Positions 28,028 through 37,655 of a stretch of DNA of 64,000 nt are shown one piece after another. The position numbers and the translations under genes were made by a program. The notes beneath the pieces were generated by a model that searched no databases, was not told the DNA's origin, and worked only from the letters and a program-made list of their open reading frames with translations. The first letter of the stretch is position 1. The number at the start of each line of letters is the position of its first letter. Location of the stretch: contig NZ_NFZV01000008.1 in assembly GCF_003399765.1 (NCBI RefSeq), positions 1 through 64,000 on the forward strand, read 5' to 3'. Source of the DNA: Alkalilimnicola ehrlichii (GTDB lineage: Bacteria > Pseudomonadota > Gammaproteobacteria > Nitrococcales > AK92).

Positions 28028-30005
28028 ATGAAGGTGCGGCAAATCGGCCTGTGGGGGTTGATGCTGACCGGCGGTGTGTCTTCCGCGACGCTAGCGGCGT
28101 CGGAACTAGCGCCGTTGACGGTCACGGCCACCAAGATCGAGCAGGCATCGGAGGAAGTCCCGGCCGGCTCACTGTGCTGGACGGCACCGCTTTACGCGAG
28201 GTCGGCGCCGACAGCCTAAGCGATCTACAACGACTAGCGCCGGGGCTGGTGTTCCAACCCTTCGGCCAGTCGGGCACCAACCCGCCGGTGGTGCGCGGGC
28301 TGACAGCCAGCGCCACGACCTTCTCGTCGTCTACCCTGCTGCTGGTGGACGGCGTTCCGGTGCTGCAAGCGCAGGGGTTTGACGACAGTCTGGTGGGCGT
28401 GGAGCGGGTGGAGCTGCTGCGCGGGCCGCAGTCCACGCTATACGGTCGCAACGCCCAAGCCGGGGTACTCCAGGTGCATACCCGACTGCCGGGCGATACG
28501 CCCCTGGTTCGGCTGGACACCATCGGCGCAGCCGCGACCGCCGCCAACTACGCCTAGAGGCCGCACAGCCGCTAGTGCCGGGCAGCCTGGCGCTGGGAGT
28601 GGCGGGCGAGTGGCGCAAGCAACAAGGCTTTGTCCGTAACATCGGACACGGCGGCCGAACGGATGACCGGGAACGCTGGAACGGCCGTGTCACTGCGCAT
28701 TGGACGCCGGGGGAGCATAGCGATGCGGTTCTACGCTACACGCGCTCGCAGTACCGCGACGGCGGCGCCCCCTGGGGGCCGGCGGAACAGCGTCGGCGCC
28801 GAGTGCGATCCGGCACCGACAGTCATAACGACTCCCGTGGCAGCAGCCTGTCCCTAAACGCCAGTCACGTATTTAGCGACGCGCTACGGCTGCGCTCCGT
28901 CACCGCGCATAACCGCTTTGACGACCGCATCGCCCAAGATCTGGACTTCACCGGCGGCGGCGCCGTCGGCCTGGAGCGGAATCAACGCTTCGACATCCTG
29001 TCGCAGGAACTCCGGCTGGAAGGCGACATCGGTACTGCTCGCTGGCTATGGGGCGCCTATGCGGATCGGGAGGATCATACCCTGCGATTCCGCCAGCGCT
29101 CCCCCATGGGAGAACAGCGCATGGCATCGGAGCTGGACGGCGAGACGATGGCTCTGTTCGGCCAGTGGATTCAGCCGTTGGGCGAACGCTGGCTGTTGAC
29201 GCCGGGCCTACGGGCGGAGCGCAGCACGGTCGCTTTGGAACCGGAGGGTGCGGAACGGCGGCAGGAGCGCTGGAACCGGGTCACGCCGAGCCTTGCTCTC
29301 CAATACCGCTGGCGGCCCGAGTCCTGGCTGTACGCCCGCTATGCAGAGGGGTTCCGCGCCGGCGGCTTCAACGCTTACGCGGGCGCGGCGGGCTATCCCG
29401 ATTATGCACCCGAGAAAGTAGCGTCCTACGAACTGGGCGCCAAAGGCTGGGGGCTGGACGAGCGGCTACGCTACGACCTGGCACTGTATTGGATGGACGT
29501 GCGGGACATGCATGTACAGGAAATCGTCCAACCCGGCACGGCCTACATCACTAATGCCGCATCGGCCCGCTCCGCCGGTCTGGAGCTGGAGTTGGCCTAT
29601 TTTCTAAACGATGCCTGGATGCTGCGCAGCGGACTGGCCCTCAACCGCACACGGTTCCGGACCTTTCAAGATCTGGCGGAGGACTATCGAGGCAACAGCA
29701 ACCCGTTCGCGCCGGACCTGGCCGGTTTTATGGGGATTCGCTATGAGGCGCTCACAGGCTGGTTTGCGCAGGCGGATCTCAGCGGCATGAGCCGCATCTA
29801 TCTGGATGCCGCCAATCAGTACTCCCGCCCCGGTTTCGGGCTGCTGGATTTGGCCGGCGGTTACCGACATCGCCATTTCACCGTCACCCTTTACGCGGAC
29901 AACGTGACCGACACACGGTATGACGCCGTGGGCCTACTGAACGGTAACGTCCGCGTCTACAGCCCGCCCCGCGAACTGGGGCTGCGGCTCGGCATGGAGT
30001 TTTGA
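28028..30005 (+). pseudogene. TonB-dependent siderophore receptor, frame broken twice
   Basis: Three frame segments make one outer-membrane receptor of about 660 residues. Segment 1: signal peptide and TonB-box region (SELAPLTVTATKIEQASEEV). Segment 2: plug domain (LTVLDGTALREVGADSLSDL, NPPVVRGLTAS, LLLVDGVPV, VERVELLRGPQSTLYGRNAQ). Segment 3: the barrel, with YARYAEGFRAGGFNAY, APEKVASYELGAKG, NAASARSAGLELEL and a C-terminal Phe (GLRLGMEF). Breaks are near 28165 and 28550; one missing C in each restores the frame. It should import a ferric siderophore using TonB. The next two genes follow at once, so all three are likely one operon. Confidence 0.85.
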
Positions 30006-30007
30006 TC

Positions 30008-31038
30008 ATGACCAATCTACACCCCTTGCAGGCCTGCTGGGACCTGCCACTGGCATCGCTACGCGCCGACGCGTTGGACACGGCCCTGCGCTTGCAGCTA
30101 TTCCAACGGCTAGCGGCACCGGTCGAGCCTGAGCAACTGGCCAAAGCGCTGGAGCTGGACGCGACCCGCTTGGACGCGCTGCTAGCGCTGCTATGGAGCA
30201 TGGGCCTGCTGGAACGCCGCCAGGTCCGTCGCGACGGGGCCACGCTATGGCGCTACTGTGCAACCGAACTCGCCCAGCGCTATTTCACTGAGGATAACGA
30301 CACCGCTTGCGGCGCAGCCTGGCAAGCAAGGCTGACCTCCCTGCGACAGTTCGGCGCGACGATCGGTACCTTGCTGCACGGCAATGCCGCCAGCGGCGCC
30401 GCATCCGGCAGCGGGCCCCACTGGGCGGAGGCCGCGCGAACGCATATCGCGCAGGAACAACGCGCGGTAACGATGGACGTTGCCCGCGGCATATTGAGCC
30501 GGCTGCCGGAGTTCCCGCACGTGCAGCGGATGCTAGATCTAGGCGGCGGACCCGGCGGTGTGGCTATCGCACTTGCGCGTGAGAACCCTCGCCTGCGCGG
30601 CGTCGTTTTCGAGCTGCCGGAAACCGCTGCCGTTGCCCACCAGGCCATTGCCGACGCCGGTCTGGCCGAGCAGCTGGAGGCACGCGGCGGCGATCTTACC
30701 AGCGATGCACTCGGAGAAGGATTCGACCTCATCTGGTGCGCCTCGGTGCTGCACTTCGTACCCGACATCCACGAGACACTGCGGTGCGTTCGCGCCGCGC
30801 TGAAACCCGGCGGCGTACTGGTCTGTGCTCAGGCAGAGATTCCCGCCACCGCGGATGCCGCCCAGCGGGTGCTGTCTTATTATCTACCGTTGCTGTTGCG
30901 GGGCACCAGGTGCTGCCGGCCGGCCACTTATGCCAGGCCATGGAGGCCACAGGCTTCATCGACATCGAGCGCCTGGACACGGTCAGCATACCGTTGGCGC
31001 CAGTGGCGGTGACGATCGGCCGGAGGGCGCCCTCGTGA
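30008..31038 (+). pseudogene. Class-I O-methyltransferase-like protein in siderophore operon, frame broken once
   Basis: About 343 residues. A winged-helix dimerisation region (LAKALELDATRLDALLALLW, MGLLERRQV) precedes a SAM-binding domain with MLDLGGGPGGVAIALARENP, GVVFELPETAAVAHQAI, WCASVLHFVPD and LKPGGVLVCAQAEIP, as in hydroxyindole/caffeate-type O-methyltransferases. After the G4 run at 30900-30903 the frame slips; one more G gives HQVLPAGHLCQAMEATGFID to the end. The ATG lies 3 bp after the receptor stop, and the end overlaps the transporter GTG (GTGA). A role in modifying an imported siderophore, or a co-imported metabolite, is inferred from position only. Confidence 0.75.
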
Positions 31039-32300
31039 GCGCGGAGCGCCGAGCATGGTGGGGCAGGCATCTGTTGTTCGGTTGGGTGAACCTAGCCCTG
31101 GCCACTCCCGTTATCTATCTGTTGCTGGGCCTCCCCCTCGTACTGCGGGCGCATGGCTGGTCCGGCACCGAAATCGGCCTGCTCCAACTCACCGGGCTAC
31201 CTGCGGTATTCAAGTTCGCGCTGGCGATTCCGGTACAGCGCTACAACCCGGGGCGCTACCACAACTGGGCCATCGGGCTGTGCCTACTGCTGATCGCGCT
31301 GCTGGTGCTAATCGCCTGGGTACAGCCGTTGGGGCGTCCCGGCGTGCTGTTTGCGCTGGCCCTACTCGTCAGCGTGCTAGCCGCCTGGGCGGACGTGCCG
31401 TTGAATGCACTGGCCATCAGGCTGTTTCCAGAGCCCGAGCGGCTGCGGGCGGGCAGCGTTCGGTCCGCGGCTCTGTTCGCGGCTGCCGTAGTAGGCGGCG
31501 GCCTACTGCTCGTTGCCCAGGAACGCTGGGGGTGGGCGCTGCCGTTTTTGATCATGGCCGGCATGATCGGAGCGGGCTTGCCGGGGCTGCTGCTAGCAGA
31601 ACGGCGGCGAACCGACGCGCCGGCCACACCTTCGGCAACCGCCGTCGCGACCATCGACTGGCGAGGGTTCTTCCACCGCGCCGCGCGTCTGTGGAGCTGC
31701 CTCTTAGTGTCGTTGTTTCCGTTCATCGGCGCCGCTTGGCTGTATCTGAAGCCGCTGTTGCTGGATCAAGGCATGCCCGCCGACCAAGTGGCTTGGATCG
31801 TCGGAGTGGGCGGCGGGATTCTGGGCGCCGTTGCCGGCCTGGTCAGCGTCCGCTTAAATCGCGTGCTGGGGGTGCGGCGGAGTCTGCCGCTGTTCAGCGC
31901 TGTCGCCGTTCTGGCACTTGCCACTCTTGCCCTGCTATTGCACACCGGTGCCGGCCCCGGGGCACTGGCAATGGGAGCGGCGTTGATAGCCATTGCGATG
32001 GGCATGCTGTCCGCCCTGGTGTTCGCACTGGTAATGTATTTCGCCCGGCCGCAGCAGCGGGCCATGGACTACGGCCTACAGTCCAGCCTATTCACGCTCA
32101 GTCGGCTGGCGGTACCGGTGGCGGCGGGCTTGCTGCTCGACCGTCTCGGCGCTCCCGGCATGGTCGCCTGCCTGGCCGTCGCCATGTTGGCGGTGCTCGT
32201 CTTAGCCACATTAGCTCGATCGACCATTGAGCGATGCATGTTGCCTCCATACTCCGCCGACACGCCGTCGCCGGCTATCGGCGGCAGAGGATATGTATGA
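31035..32300 (+). CDS. RhtX/FptX-type siderophore permease (MFS)
   Basis: A 421-residue MFS protein with about 12 hydrophobic segments. The start WGRHLLFGWVNLALATPVIY, VYLLLGLPLVLRAHGWSG-like segment and LLLDQGMPADQVAWIVGVGG resemble the RhtX/FptX family, single-subunit inner-membrane importers for rhizobactin or pyochelin. The GTG at 31035 overlaps the methyltransferase stop and has a GGAGG site. Together with the receptor and the PchR-like regulator this forms a compact uptake route. No siderophore synthesis genes are present, so use of a foreign siderophore is likely. Confidence 0.82.
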   Translation: MSAERRAWWGRHLLFGWVNLALATPVIYLLLGLPLVLRAHGWSGTEIGLLQLTGLPAVFKFALAIPVQRYNPGRYHNWAIGLCLLLIALLVLIAWVQPLGRPGVLFALALLVSVLAAWADVPLNALAIRLFPEPERLRAGSVRSAALFAAAVVGGGLLLVAQERWGWALPFLIMAGMIGAGLPGLLLAERRRTDAPATPSATAVATIDWRGFFHRAARLWSCLLVSLFPFIGAAWLYLKPLLLDQGMPADQVAWIVGVGGGILGAVAGLVSVRLNRVLGVRRSLPLFSAVAVLALATLALLLHTGAGPGALAMGAALIAIAMGMLSALVFALVMYFARPQQRAMDYGLQSSLFTLSRLAVPVAAGLLLDRLGAPGMVACLAVAMLAVLVLATLARSTIERCMLPPYSADTPSPAIGGRGYV

Positions 32301-32479
32301 CAATATTACGCCGGCCGAGAAGAACTCATGACGGTCGCTAGGAGAAGAGCTTAGCGACACACCGAACAGGTCTCTTGCTCCGCTGGCGAATTATCGCTAA
32401 CCGGCCGAGTATGGCATCATTAAGCGCTTGCTTTCTTATAACAAGGATGTTGAACGCGAACATGACCATAGGGCCGATC

Positions 32480-33379
32480 ATGCATCGAATCGACGGGGAC
32501 ACTCGTATCCGTACCGACCTCACTCACCTGCCGGTTGAAAAGCAGCAAGAGCTGGAGCTGTTGGTGGAGGCGATTCGGGACGTGGACGACGTGGAAATGA
32601 TTATCCTCTACGGTTCCTATGCGCGCGGCACCTATAAAGAAGAAAAGGACTTAAAACCCAAGCGTTGGTCCGGCCACGCCTCGGACTACGACCTTTTGAT
32701 CGTGGTCGAAAGCCCGGCGCAAGCCGCCGACGCTAACCTGCGCCACGCCTTCCGCGAGGCTTGCAAACTCCCCGGCCTCTCGGCCCGGGCCGAGCCTATC
32801 GTGCACGATATTGCCGACGTGAACAAAAATCTGGAAGAGGCACGGTATTTCTTCCTCGACCTCAAGCGCGAAGGTCGGCTCTTGTATAACTCGAAGCGCT
32901 TTGAGCTGGCCGAGCCGCGCCATTTGACGCCGACAGAGCGGCAACGCATTGCGCAAAGGGATTTCGACCGCTGGTTCGAGCAAGCAAGCGACTTTTACGA
33001 CACTTACTTAATGCACTTCGAAAAGAAACGGCTGCGACTCGCCGCCTTCGATCTGAACCAAGCAACGGAATCGGCTTACAAATGCATATTGCTGGTTTTC
33101 ACCGGCTATGTACCGCACGAGCATTTGCTGGAGTGGCTGGGCGAGCGTGCCGAACTGTTCGGCCCCGTTTACCACGATATCTTCCCCCGCCGCACCCGCC
33201 GCGAGCGCGAACGCTTCGAACTTCTCGACCAGGCCTACATCGGCGCCCGCTACCGCGACGACTTCATCGTCCACCTCGGTGACATCGATTACCTGGCACC
33301 ACTGGTCAAACGCCTCCTCGACACCACCGCCGCCCTTTGCCGGCTAGAGATCGAGGCCATCGGCCAAGGCGCCACCTAA
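32480..33379 (+). CDS. Nucleotidyltransferase (MNT) - HEPN fusion protein
   Basis: About 299 residues. The N-terminal half holds the minimal nucleotidyltransferase signature ILYGSYARGTY followed about 16 residues on by SDYDLLIVV, so the GS and DxD metal ligands are present. The C-terminal half is a HEPN domain (AAFDLNQATESAYKCILLVF, HLLEWLGERAELFGPVYHDI) with a possible RNase motif in RYRDDFIVH (R-x5-H). In split HEPN/MNT systems the MNT partner AMPylates and silences the HEPN toxin; here both parts share one chain. The start is uncertain: ATG 32480 has a weak AGGG site and ATG 32462 is the alternative. Confidence 0.82.
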   Translation: MHRIDGDTRIRTDLTHLPVEKQQELELLVEAIRDVDDVEMIILYGSYARGTYKEEKDLKPKRWSGHASDYDLLIVVESPAQAADANLRHAFREACKLPGLSARAEPIVHDIADVNKNLEEARYFFLDLKREGRLLYNSKRFELAEPRHLTPTERQRIAQRDFDRWFEQASDFYDTYLMHFEKKRLRLAAFDLNQATESAYKCILLVFTGYVPHEHLLEWLGERAELFGPVYHDIFPRRTRRERERFELLDQAYIGARYRDDFIVHLGDIDYLAPLVKRLLDTTAALCRLEIEAIGQGAT

Positions 33380-33393
33380 CGCCTGCCCTTTCT

Positions 33394-33999
33394 TCAGGCA
33401 TCGCACTCGGATAACCAAGCCACGATCAAGCTGGCAAGGCAAGCAGCCGCGGCGGCCTCGTCGACGCGCCCACTAAGCATGTCCTGGGACAGCGCCTCAC
33501 CCGCCCCGATAATCCCCACGCAGCGAAGCCGTAACTGTTGCCTCTCAAGCTTGCTATAAGGGGCGAATGCCTTGCAGTAGAAATCGACGTAGCCGTCGAT
33601 AACGTCCCGATAATACGCCTCTGTTTCCTCTTCGCCTTTCAGTGCCGCAGATACGGCATGCCATTCGGGGCCGGCCTTCGCGCAGCAACGCATATAGGCA
33701 TCCGCCACGACTCGGGCAACCTCCGGCAACTGCCGCTGCGTACGCTCAAGGGCGTCGGCTAAGGCCGCCGCTTGCGTATCGTCGAACGCCTTGTACAGGG
33801 CGATTAGCAATCCCGCGCGCGAGCCAAAATGGTCGTAAGCGATGGGCTTACTGACGCCGGCACGCTCGGCGAGATAACCCAAGGTCAACCCGTCCGTCCC
33901 CTCTTCTTGAATGATGAGCTGCGCAACATCTAACAGTTGAGCACGCCGCTCTCCTCTATTCATTCGCTTTCCGCGCGGCTTAGCCATTATCTCCTGCAT
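33394..33999 (-). CDS. TetR-family transcriptional regulator
   Basis: A 201-residue TetR protein. The helix-turn-helix is LTLGYLAERAGVSKPIAYDHFGSRAGLL near residues 40-65; the rest is an all-helical ligand domain. It is divergent from two tandem reductase-like genes starting at 34117 and is probably their repressor. Two starts are possible: ATG 33999 with a GGAGAGGA site, or ATG 33987 with AGGAG. The ligand is unknown. Confidence 0.88.
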   Translation of the reverse strand: MQEIMAKPRGKRMNRGERRAQLLDVAQLIIQEEGTDGLTLGYLAERAGVSKPIAYDHFGSRAGLLIALYKAFDDTQAAALADALERTQRQLPEVARVVADAYMRCCAKAGPEWHAVSAALKGEEETEAYYRDVIDGYVDFYCKAFAPYSKLERQQLRLRCVGIIGAGEALSQDMLSGRVDEAAAAACLASLIVAWLSECDA

Positions 34000-34116
34000 T
34001 CCTCTCCGGTGTGGCGAGCGTTCGATTCATGCTTGACAGGATAACCTACCAACAGTAACCTACCAAGCGTAACTTGCTAGCGGTGACTATCCGTTCAACC
34101 AATGAGGATACCCATC

Positions 34117-35130
34117 ATGTACGCCACCCCCTCGCCGTCTGTACTAATCGTTGGCGGTTCCGGCATTGTCGGCTCACAGGCCGCCGCCGCACTTCGGCGG
34201 CTTCAACCGGAACTGCCGATTACCATCGGCGGCCGCACTCTAGCGAAGGCCGAGGCTATCGCCGAACAGCTGGGTAATGCCGATGCAACCGTAGTCGATC
34301 TTAATCGCGCGGATCTCGGCCAATCCGCAGACGCGGCTTACAGTGCCGTTGCCATGTTCCTGAAGGACGACGGCTTAAACTCGCTTCGCTTTGCCCAACA
34401 GCAGCGCATTCCTTATCTCGGCATTTCCTCCGCCGCCTTCGAAATCGGCCCGGAGGTATCGCACTTCATCCACCGCCCGACGGACTCGGCGATTCTGATG
34501 TTGAGCAACTGGTTGGCCGGAACAGCCACGTTGGGCACGCTTTATTTCGCACGCGATTTCGAGCATATCGACACCATTTCGGTCGCTGCCCTGCTTGACG
34601 AGCAAGACCTCGGCGGCCCTTCCGCGCACGCGGATTACGTCCGGCAAACACAAGCTGCACCACGCCCCTTGATTCTCAAGGGCGGCCAATGGACCTGGGC
34701 AGGAGACGAGGAGGCTACGAGGGTTTTCAGCAGCGTTGACGGAACCGCAGTACACGGCCAGGCGCTGGCGAACTTGGACCCGCTAAGCCTTGCCAACGCG
34801 ACCGGAGCCCAGTCGGTGCGATTTGACTTTGCCCTGGGGGAAACGGCGAGCCGGCGCCGGGGCGAGCCATTCTCGACGGAAATCGTTATTGAGATCGGCG
34901 GCCGCCTACGCGAGGGCGACAACGCACAAGCGCGTTACGAGATCGTACACCCCGCCGGCCAGGCCCCTATGACGGCGGTCGGCGTGGCGGTAGGCATCGA
35001 GTGTTTATTGGGCTTGAACGGAGGGTCTGCGGTACCGGCGGGGCTTTACCTGCCGGAGGTTTTGATAAGCCCGGACTACATGGTCGAGAAACTACGACAA
35101 TCCGGCGCCGTGCTACGGCGGGCTCAATAG
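34117..35130 (+). CDS. Saccharopine dehydrogenase-like NAD(P)-binding protein, copy 1
   Basis: A 337-residue protein that begins with a Rossmann motif (VLIVGGSGIVGSQAAAAL) followed by LPITIGGRTLAKAEAIAEQL and NADATVVDLNRADL, the layout of saccharopine dehydrogenase NADP-binding (Sacchrp_dh_NADP) proteins. The C-terminal half has no motif I can tie to a substrate. A GAGGA site precedes the ATG at 34117. The next gene is a paralogue with the same order of motifs. The pair is divergent from a TetR gene, suggesting inducible use against or upon a small molecule. Confidence 0.8.
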   Translation: MYATPSPSVLIVGGSGIVGSQAAAALRRLQPELPITIGGRTLAKAEAIAEQLGNADATVVDLNRADLGQSADAAYSAVAMFLKDDGLNSLRFAQQQRIPYLGISSAAFEIGPEVSHFIHRPTDSAILMLSNWLAGTATLGTLYFARDFEHIDTISVAALLDEQDLGGPSAHADYVRQTQAAPRPLILKGGQWTWAGDEEATRVFSSVDGTAVHGQALANLDPLSLANATGAQSVRFDFALGETASRRRGEPFSTEIVIEIGGRLREGDNAQARYEIVHPAGQAPMTAVGVAVGIECLLGLNGGSAVPAGLYLPEVLISPDYMVEKLRQSGAVLRRAQ

Positions 35131-35164
35131 CCCGCCCAGTAACCGTGTAAAGCAGGAGTTCATC

Positions 35165-36163
35165 ATGACTAATCACACGCCAAGCTCCGTCCTCCTCATC
35201 GGCGGTTACGGCACGGTCGGCCGTCGGGCCGCGCACCTTTTGCGGCAACTGCACCCGAACCTGCCGCTTACGATTGCCGGGCGTAATCCAATCAAGGCGA
35301 GCGCGCTGGCCGCCGACGTAGGCAACGCCGACGCGGTCACCGTAGACATTGCCCGCCCCGATCTGGGGCTAGCCGCCGACGCACAGTTCAGCACCGTTGT
35401 CGTTCTGCTCAAGGACTCTGGGCTTAACACGATGCGCTTTGCACAAGCCCGCAAGATTCCCTATATCGCATTTTCCAACTATGCCTTCGAAATTGCGCCG
35501 GAGATTGCGCTTTACGCGCAGCAACCGGCCCGTGCACCGATTGCGCTGCTCGGACACCATCTTGGCGGCGTGGCGACTTTGGCAGCACTGCGGTTTGCAC
35601 GCGATTTTCGCGTCGTTCGCAGCGTAGCGATCGGCGCGATCTTCGGTGCGGAGGAAATCGCAGGCGACACCACGCAGTCGGATACCGACCGTGTCGCGGA
35701 TGCCGCTCCCCGCCCGCTGATGCGGAAGAATGGGCGCTGGATCTGGGCCGACGCCGAGGAAGCTAACAGACTGTTTACCGACAGTACCGGCGCGGAGCGC
35801 GAAGGACAGGCCTACCCGCTCCTCGATGTGGTCAGTATCGCGGCGACCACCGGCGCCGAGTCCGTTCGCTTCGATGCCGCCGTGCGCGACGCCGACGCCA
35901 GCGAAAGCTTTCACGAGGTCGTACTAGAGCTAAGCGGGGAACAAGCCGATGGACGTATCGAGCATGTTCGTTATTCGCTACGCGACGAAGACGTACACCA
36001 GGGACTGAGCGCGCGCGGACTTGCACTCGCCATCGAGCGCCTACTAGGCCTGACCGGCGGCACGCCGCTCTCGCCCGGGCTTTATCTTCCGGAGAACTTA
36101 CTCGACCCAGGCGACGCCTTGAGCCGTATCCAGGAGTTGGGAGCCAAGCTTGTTCGCTTCTAG
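35165..36163 (+). CDS. Saccharopine dehydrogenase-like NAD(P)-binding protein, copy 2
   Basis: A 332-residue paralogue of the upstream gene, 34 bp away. Matching blocks are VLLIGGYGTVGRRAAHLLRQ, LPLTIAGRNPIKASALAADV, FAQARKIPYIAFSNYAFEI and LLGLTGGTPLSPGLYLPENL. The two copies have clearly diverged, which suggests related but distinct substrates or a heteromeric enzyme. An AGCAGGAGTTC site precedes the ATG. The stop codon begins a 34-bp sequence repeated near 39.8 kb. Confidence 0.8.
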   Translation: MTNHTPSSVLLIGGYGTVGRRAAHLLRQLHPNLPLTIAGRNPIKASALAADVGNADAVTVDIARPDLGLAADAQFSTVVVLLKDSGLNTMRFAQARKIPYIAFSNYAFEIAPEIALYAQQPARAPIALLGHHLGGVATLAALRFARDFRVVRSVAIGAIFGAEEIAGDTTQSDTDRVADAAPRPLMRKNGRWIWADAEEANRLFTDSTGAEREGQAYPLLDVVSIAATTGAESVRFDAAVRDADASESFHEVVLELSGEQADGRIEHVRYSLRDEDVHQGLSARGLALAIERLLGLTGGTPLSPGLYLPENLLDPGDALSRIQELGAKLVRF

Positions 36164-36227
36164 TGGCCGATCGCCTTTCGCTTGGCCGGTTCAGCGGGTT
36201 TGTGCGTGGTCACGGCATGATGCCGCA

Positions 36228-37643
36228 TCACGATGGCTCCGCCGCAACGGAGCGGTTGCGGCCTGAGGCTTTTGCCTGATAGAGGCGCCGATCCGCTAAC
36301 TGCATCAGCGCCTTCAAACGCTTTTCGCAGGAATCCGCGCGATTGCCCGCTAAGCGACTCACGGCGATACCAATACTAATCGTGACCGGCAGGACCAAGT
36401 CTTTGGTTATAACAATGGGGGTATCGGCAATCGCTACACGCAGACGCTCGGCCACTTCCAGAGCATAGCTCTCATCGCAGTCCGGCAGCAGGATCGCGAA
36501 CTCCTCGCCACCGACGCGCGCGAGCATGTCTGTGGAACGGAGCTTGCCGTCCAGGCGGGCTGTCAGCGCTTTCAGTACGGTGTCGCCGCTCACGTGTCCG
36601 TAATTGTCGTTAATGGATTTGAAGCGATCGATATCGAGCATCAGCAAGCCCAGCGTCGAGCTGTTCCGTTCCGCTCGTTCAAGCTCACGGCAACTCCGGC
36701 GTTCGAAATAGCGGCGGTTCCAAAGCCCTGTTAACGGGTCCGTGTGCGAGAGTGCTTCAAGGCGAGCATTGGCCTCTTCCAGCTCGCGGGTTCGCGCGGC
36801 TATTTCCGCCTCAAGACGTGTTCGCTCCGTTACGTCCTCCAAAGTGATCAGGGTGCCCAGCGGTTTGTCGCGATCGCCGCCGAGTAACGCGCTACGTACC
36901 CGCAGGTATCGGGTTTGCTCGCCAGCCGATATCTTCACCGTTTCCTCGGCTGTTGCCGTACCGGTTTGGCCCGACCATTTGGGGAGCAACGTATCCACGT
37001 GCTCTATCGCGTTTTTGGAGCCGACGCCCGCACAACCAGGCCCCTGTAACATCTCCCGCGCTAGGGCATTCATCTCTACCACGTAGCCGGTATCGTTCAA
37101 CACAATCAGCCCCGCGGGCAAAGATTCCATAATGGCATGCCGCACGGAGCCAGCGGTCAGATCGAGAACCCGCGGCCGCACCTCTGCCAACCGCTCCGAG
37201 GTGCGACGGATCGCCTGTCGGTGCATAGCCCGTTGTACGGTGGCATCGCCGACGGCCAAGATACCGGCGACGAGTTCCTCCCCGACCGCGGGCAGCAACT
37301 CTACCTGGCGAGCAGACACCGGACGATGGCGAAAGAGCTCGCTCAGGCTACGCGGATCGTCCACCGTAGTAAGCACCACAACCTGTAGGTCGGAACGGCA
37401 TCGAAGCAGCTCCGACACCGCTCGCCCCGACTCTGCTACGCCGGGGCAGAGAACAGCTACCGGCAGGGAAGCTGCATCCAGCGCCGCCAACGCCTCGACC
37501 ATCGCGGACAGCTCTTCGAACCACTCGAGATTAAGGCGTCCATCGGCAGCAAGCCCAGCCCTAGTTTGTTCGCTTTCGACATCCCCGACTTGATATAGCA
37601 CGAGAAATCGAAGCCGCTCGCGGAGCTGGCTTAACGTCGCCAT
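36228..37643 (-). CDS. PAS-GGDEF diguanylate cyclase
   Basis: A 471-residue cytoplasmic protein. Residues 1-150 look like a degenerate receiver-like or effector domain (VAVLCPGVAESGRAVSELLR). A PAS domain follows (AIMESLPAGLIVLNDTGYVV), then a short coiled coil (ARTRELEEANARLEAL) and a GGDEF domain: LSHTDPLTGLWNRRYFE, LDIDRFKSINDNYGH and the active-site GGEEF. The inhibitory I-site RxxD is present (RSTD just before MLARVGGEEF), so product feedback is expected. It makes c-di-GMP from GTP. No RBS-based alternative start is seen. It is downstream of an acyl-CoA dehydrogenase gene on the same strand, with 12 bp between, so the two may be co-transcribed. Confidence 0.9.
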   Translation of the reverse strand: MATLSQLRERLRFLVLYQVGDVESEQTRAGLAADGRLNLEWFEELSAMVEALAALDAASLPVAVLCPGVAESGRAVSELLRCRSDLQVVVLTTVDDPRSLSELFRHRPVSARQVELLPAVGEELVAGILAVGDATVQRAMHRQAIRRTSERLAEVRPRVLDLTAGSVRHAIMESLPAGLIVLNDTGYVVEMNALAREMLQGPGCAGVGSKNAIEHVDTLLPKWSGQTGTATAEETVKISAGEQTRYLRVRSALLGGDRDKPLGTLITLEDVTERTRLEAEIAARTRELEEANARLEALSHTDPLTGLWNRRYFERRSCRELERAERNSSTLGLLMLDIDRFKSINDNYGHVSGDTVLKALTARLDGKLRSTDMLARVGGEEFAILLPDCDESYALEVAERLRVAIADTPIVITKDLVLPVTISIGIAVSRLAGNRADSCEKRLKALMQLADRRLYQAKASGRNRSVAAEPS

Positions 37644-37655
37644 TCGAGTCGATCC

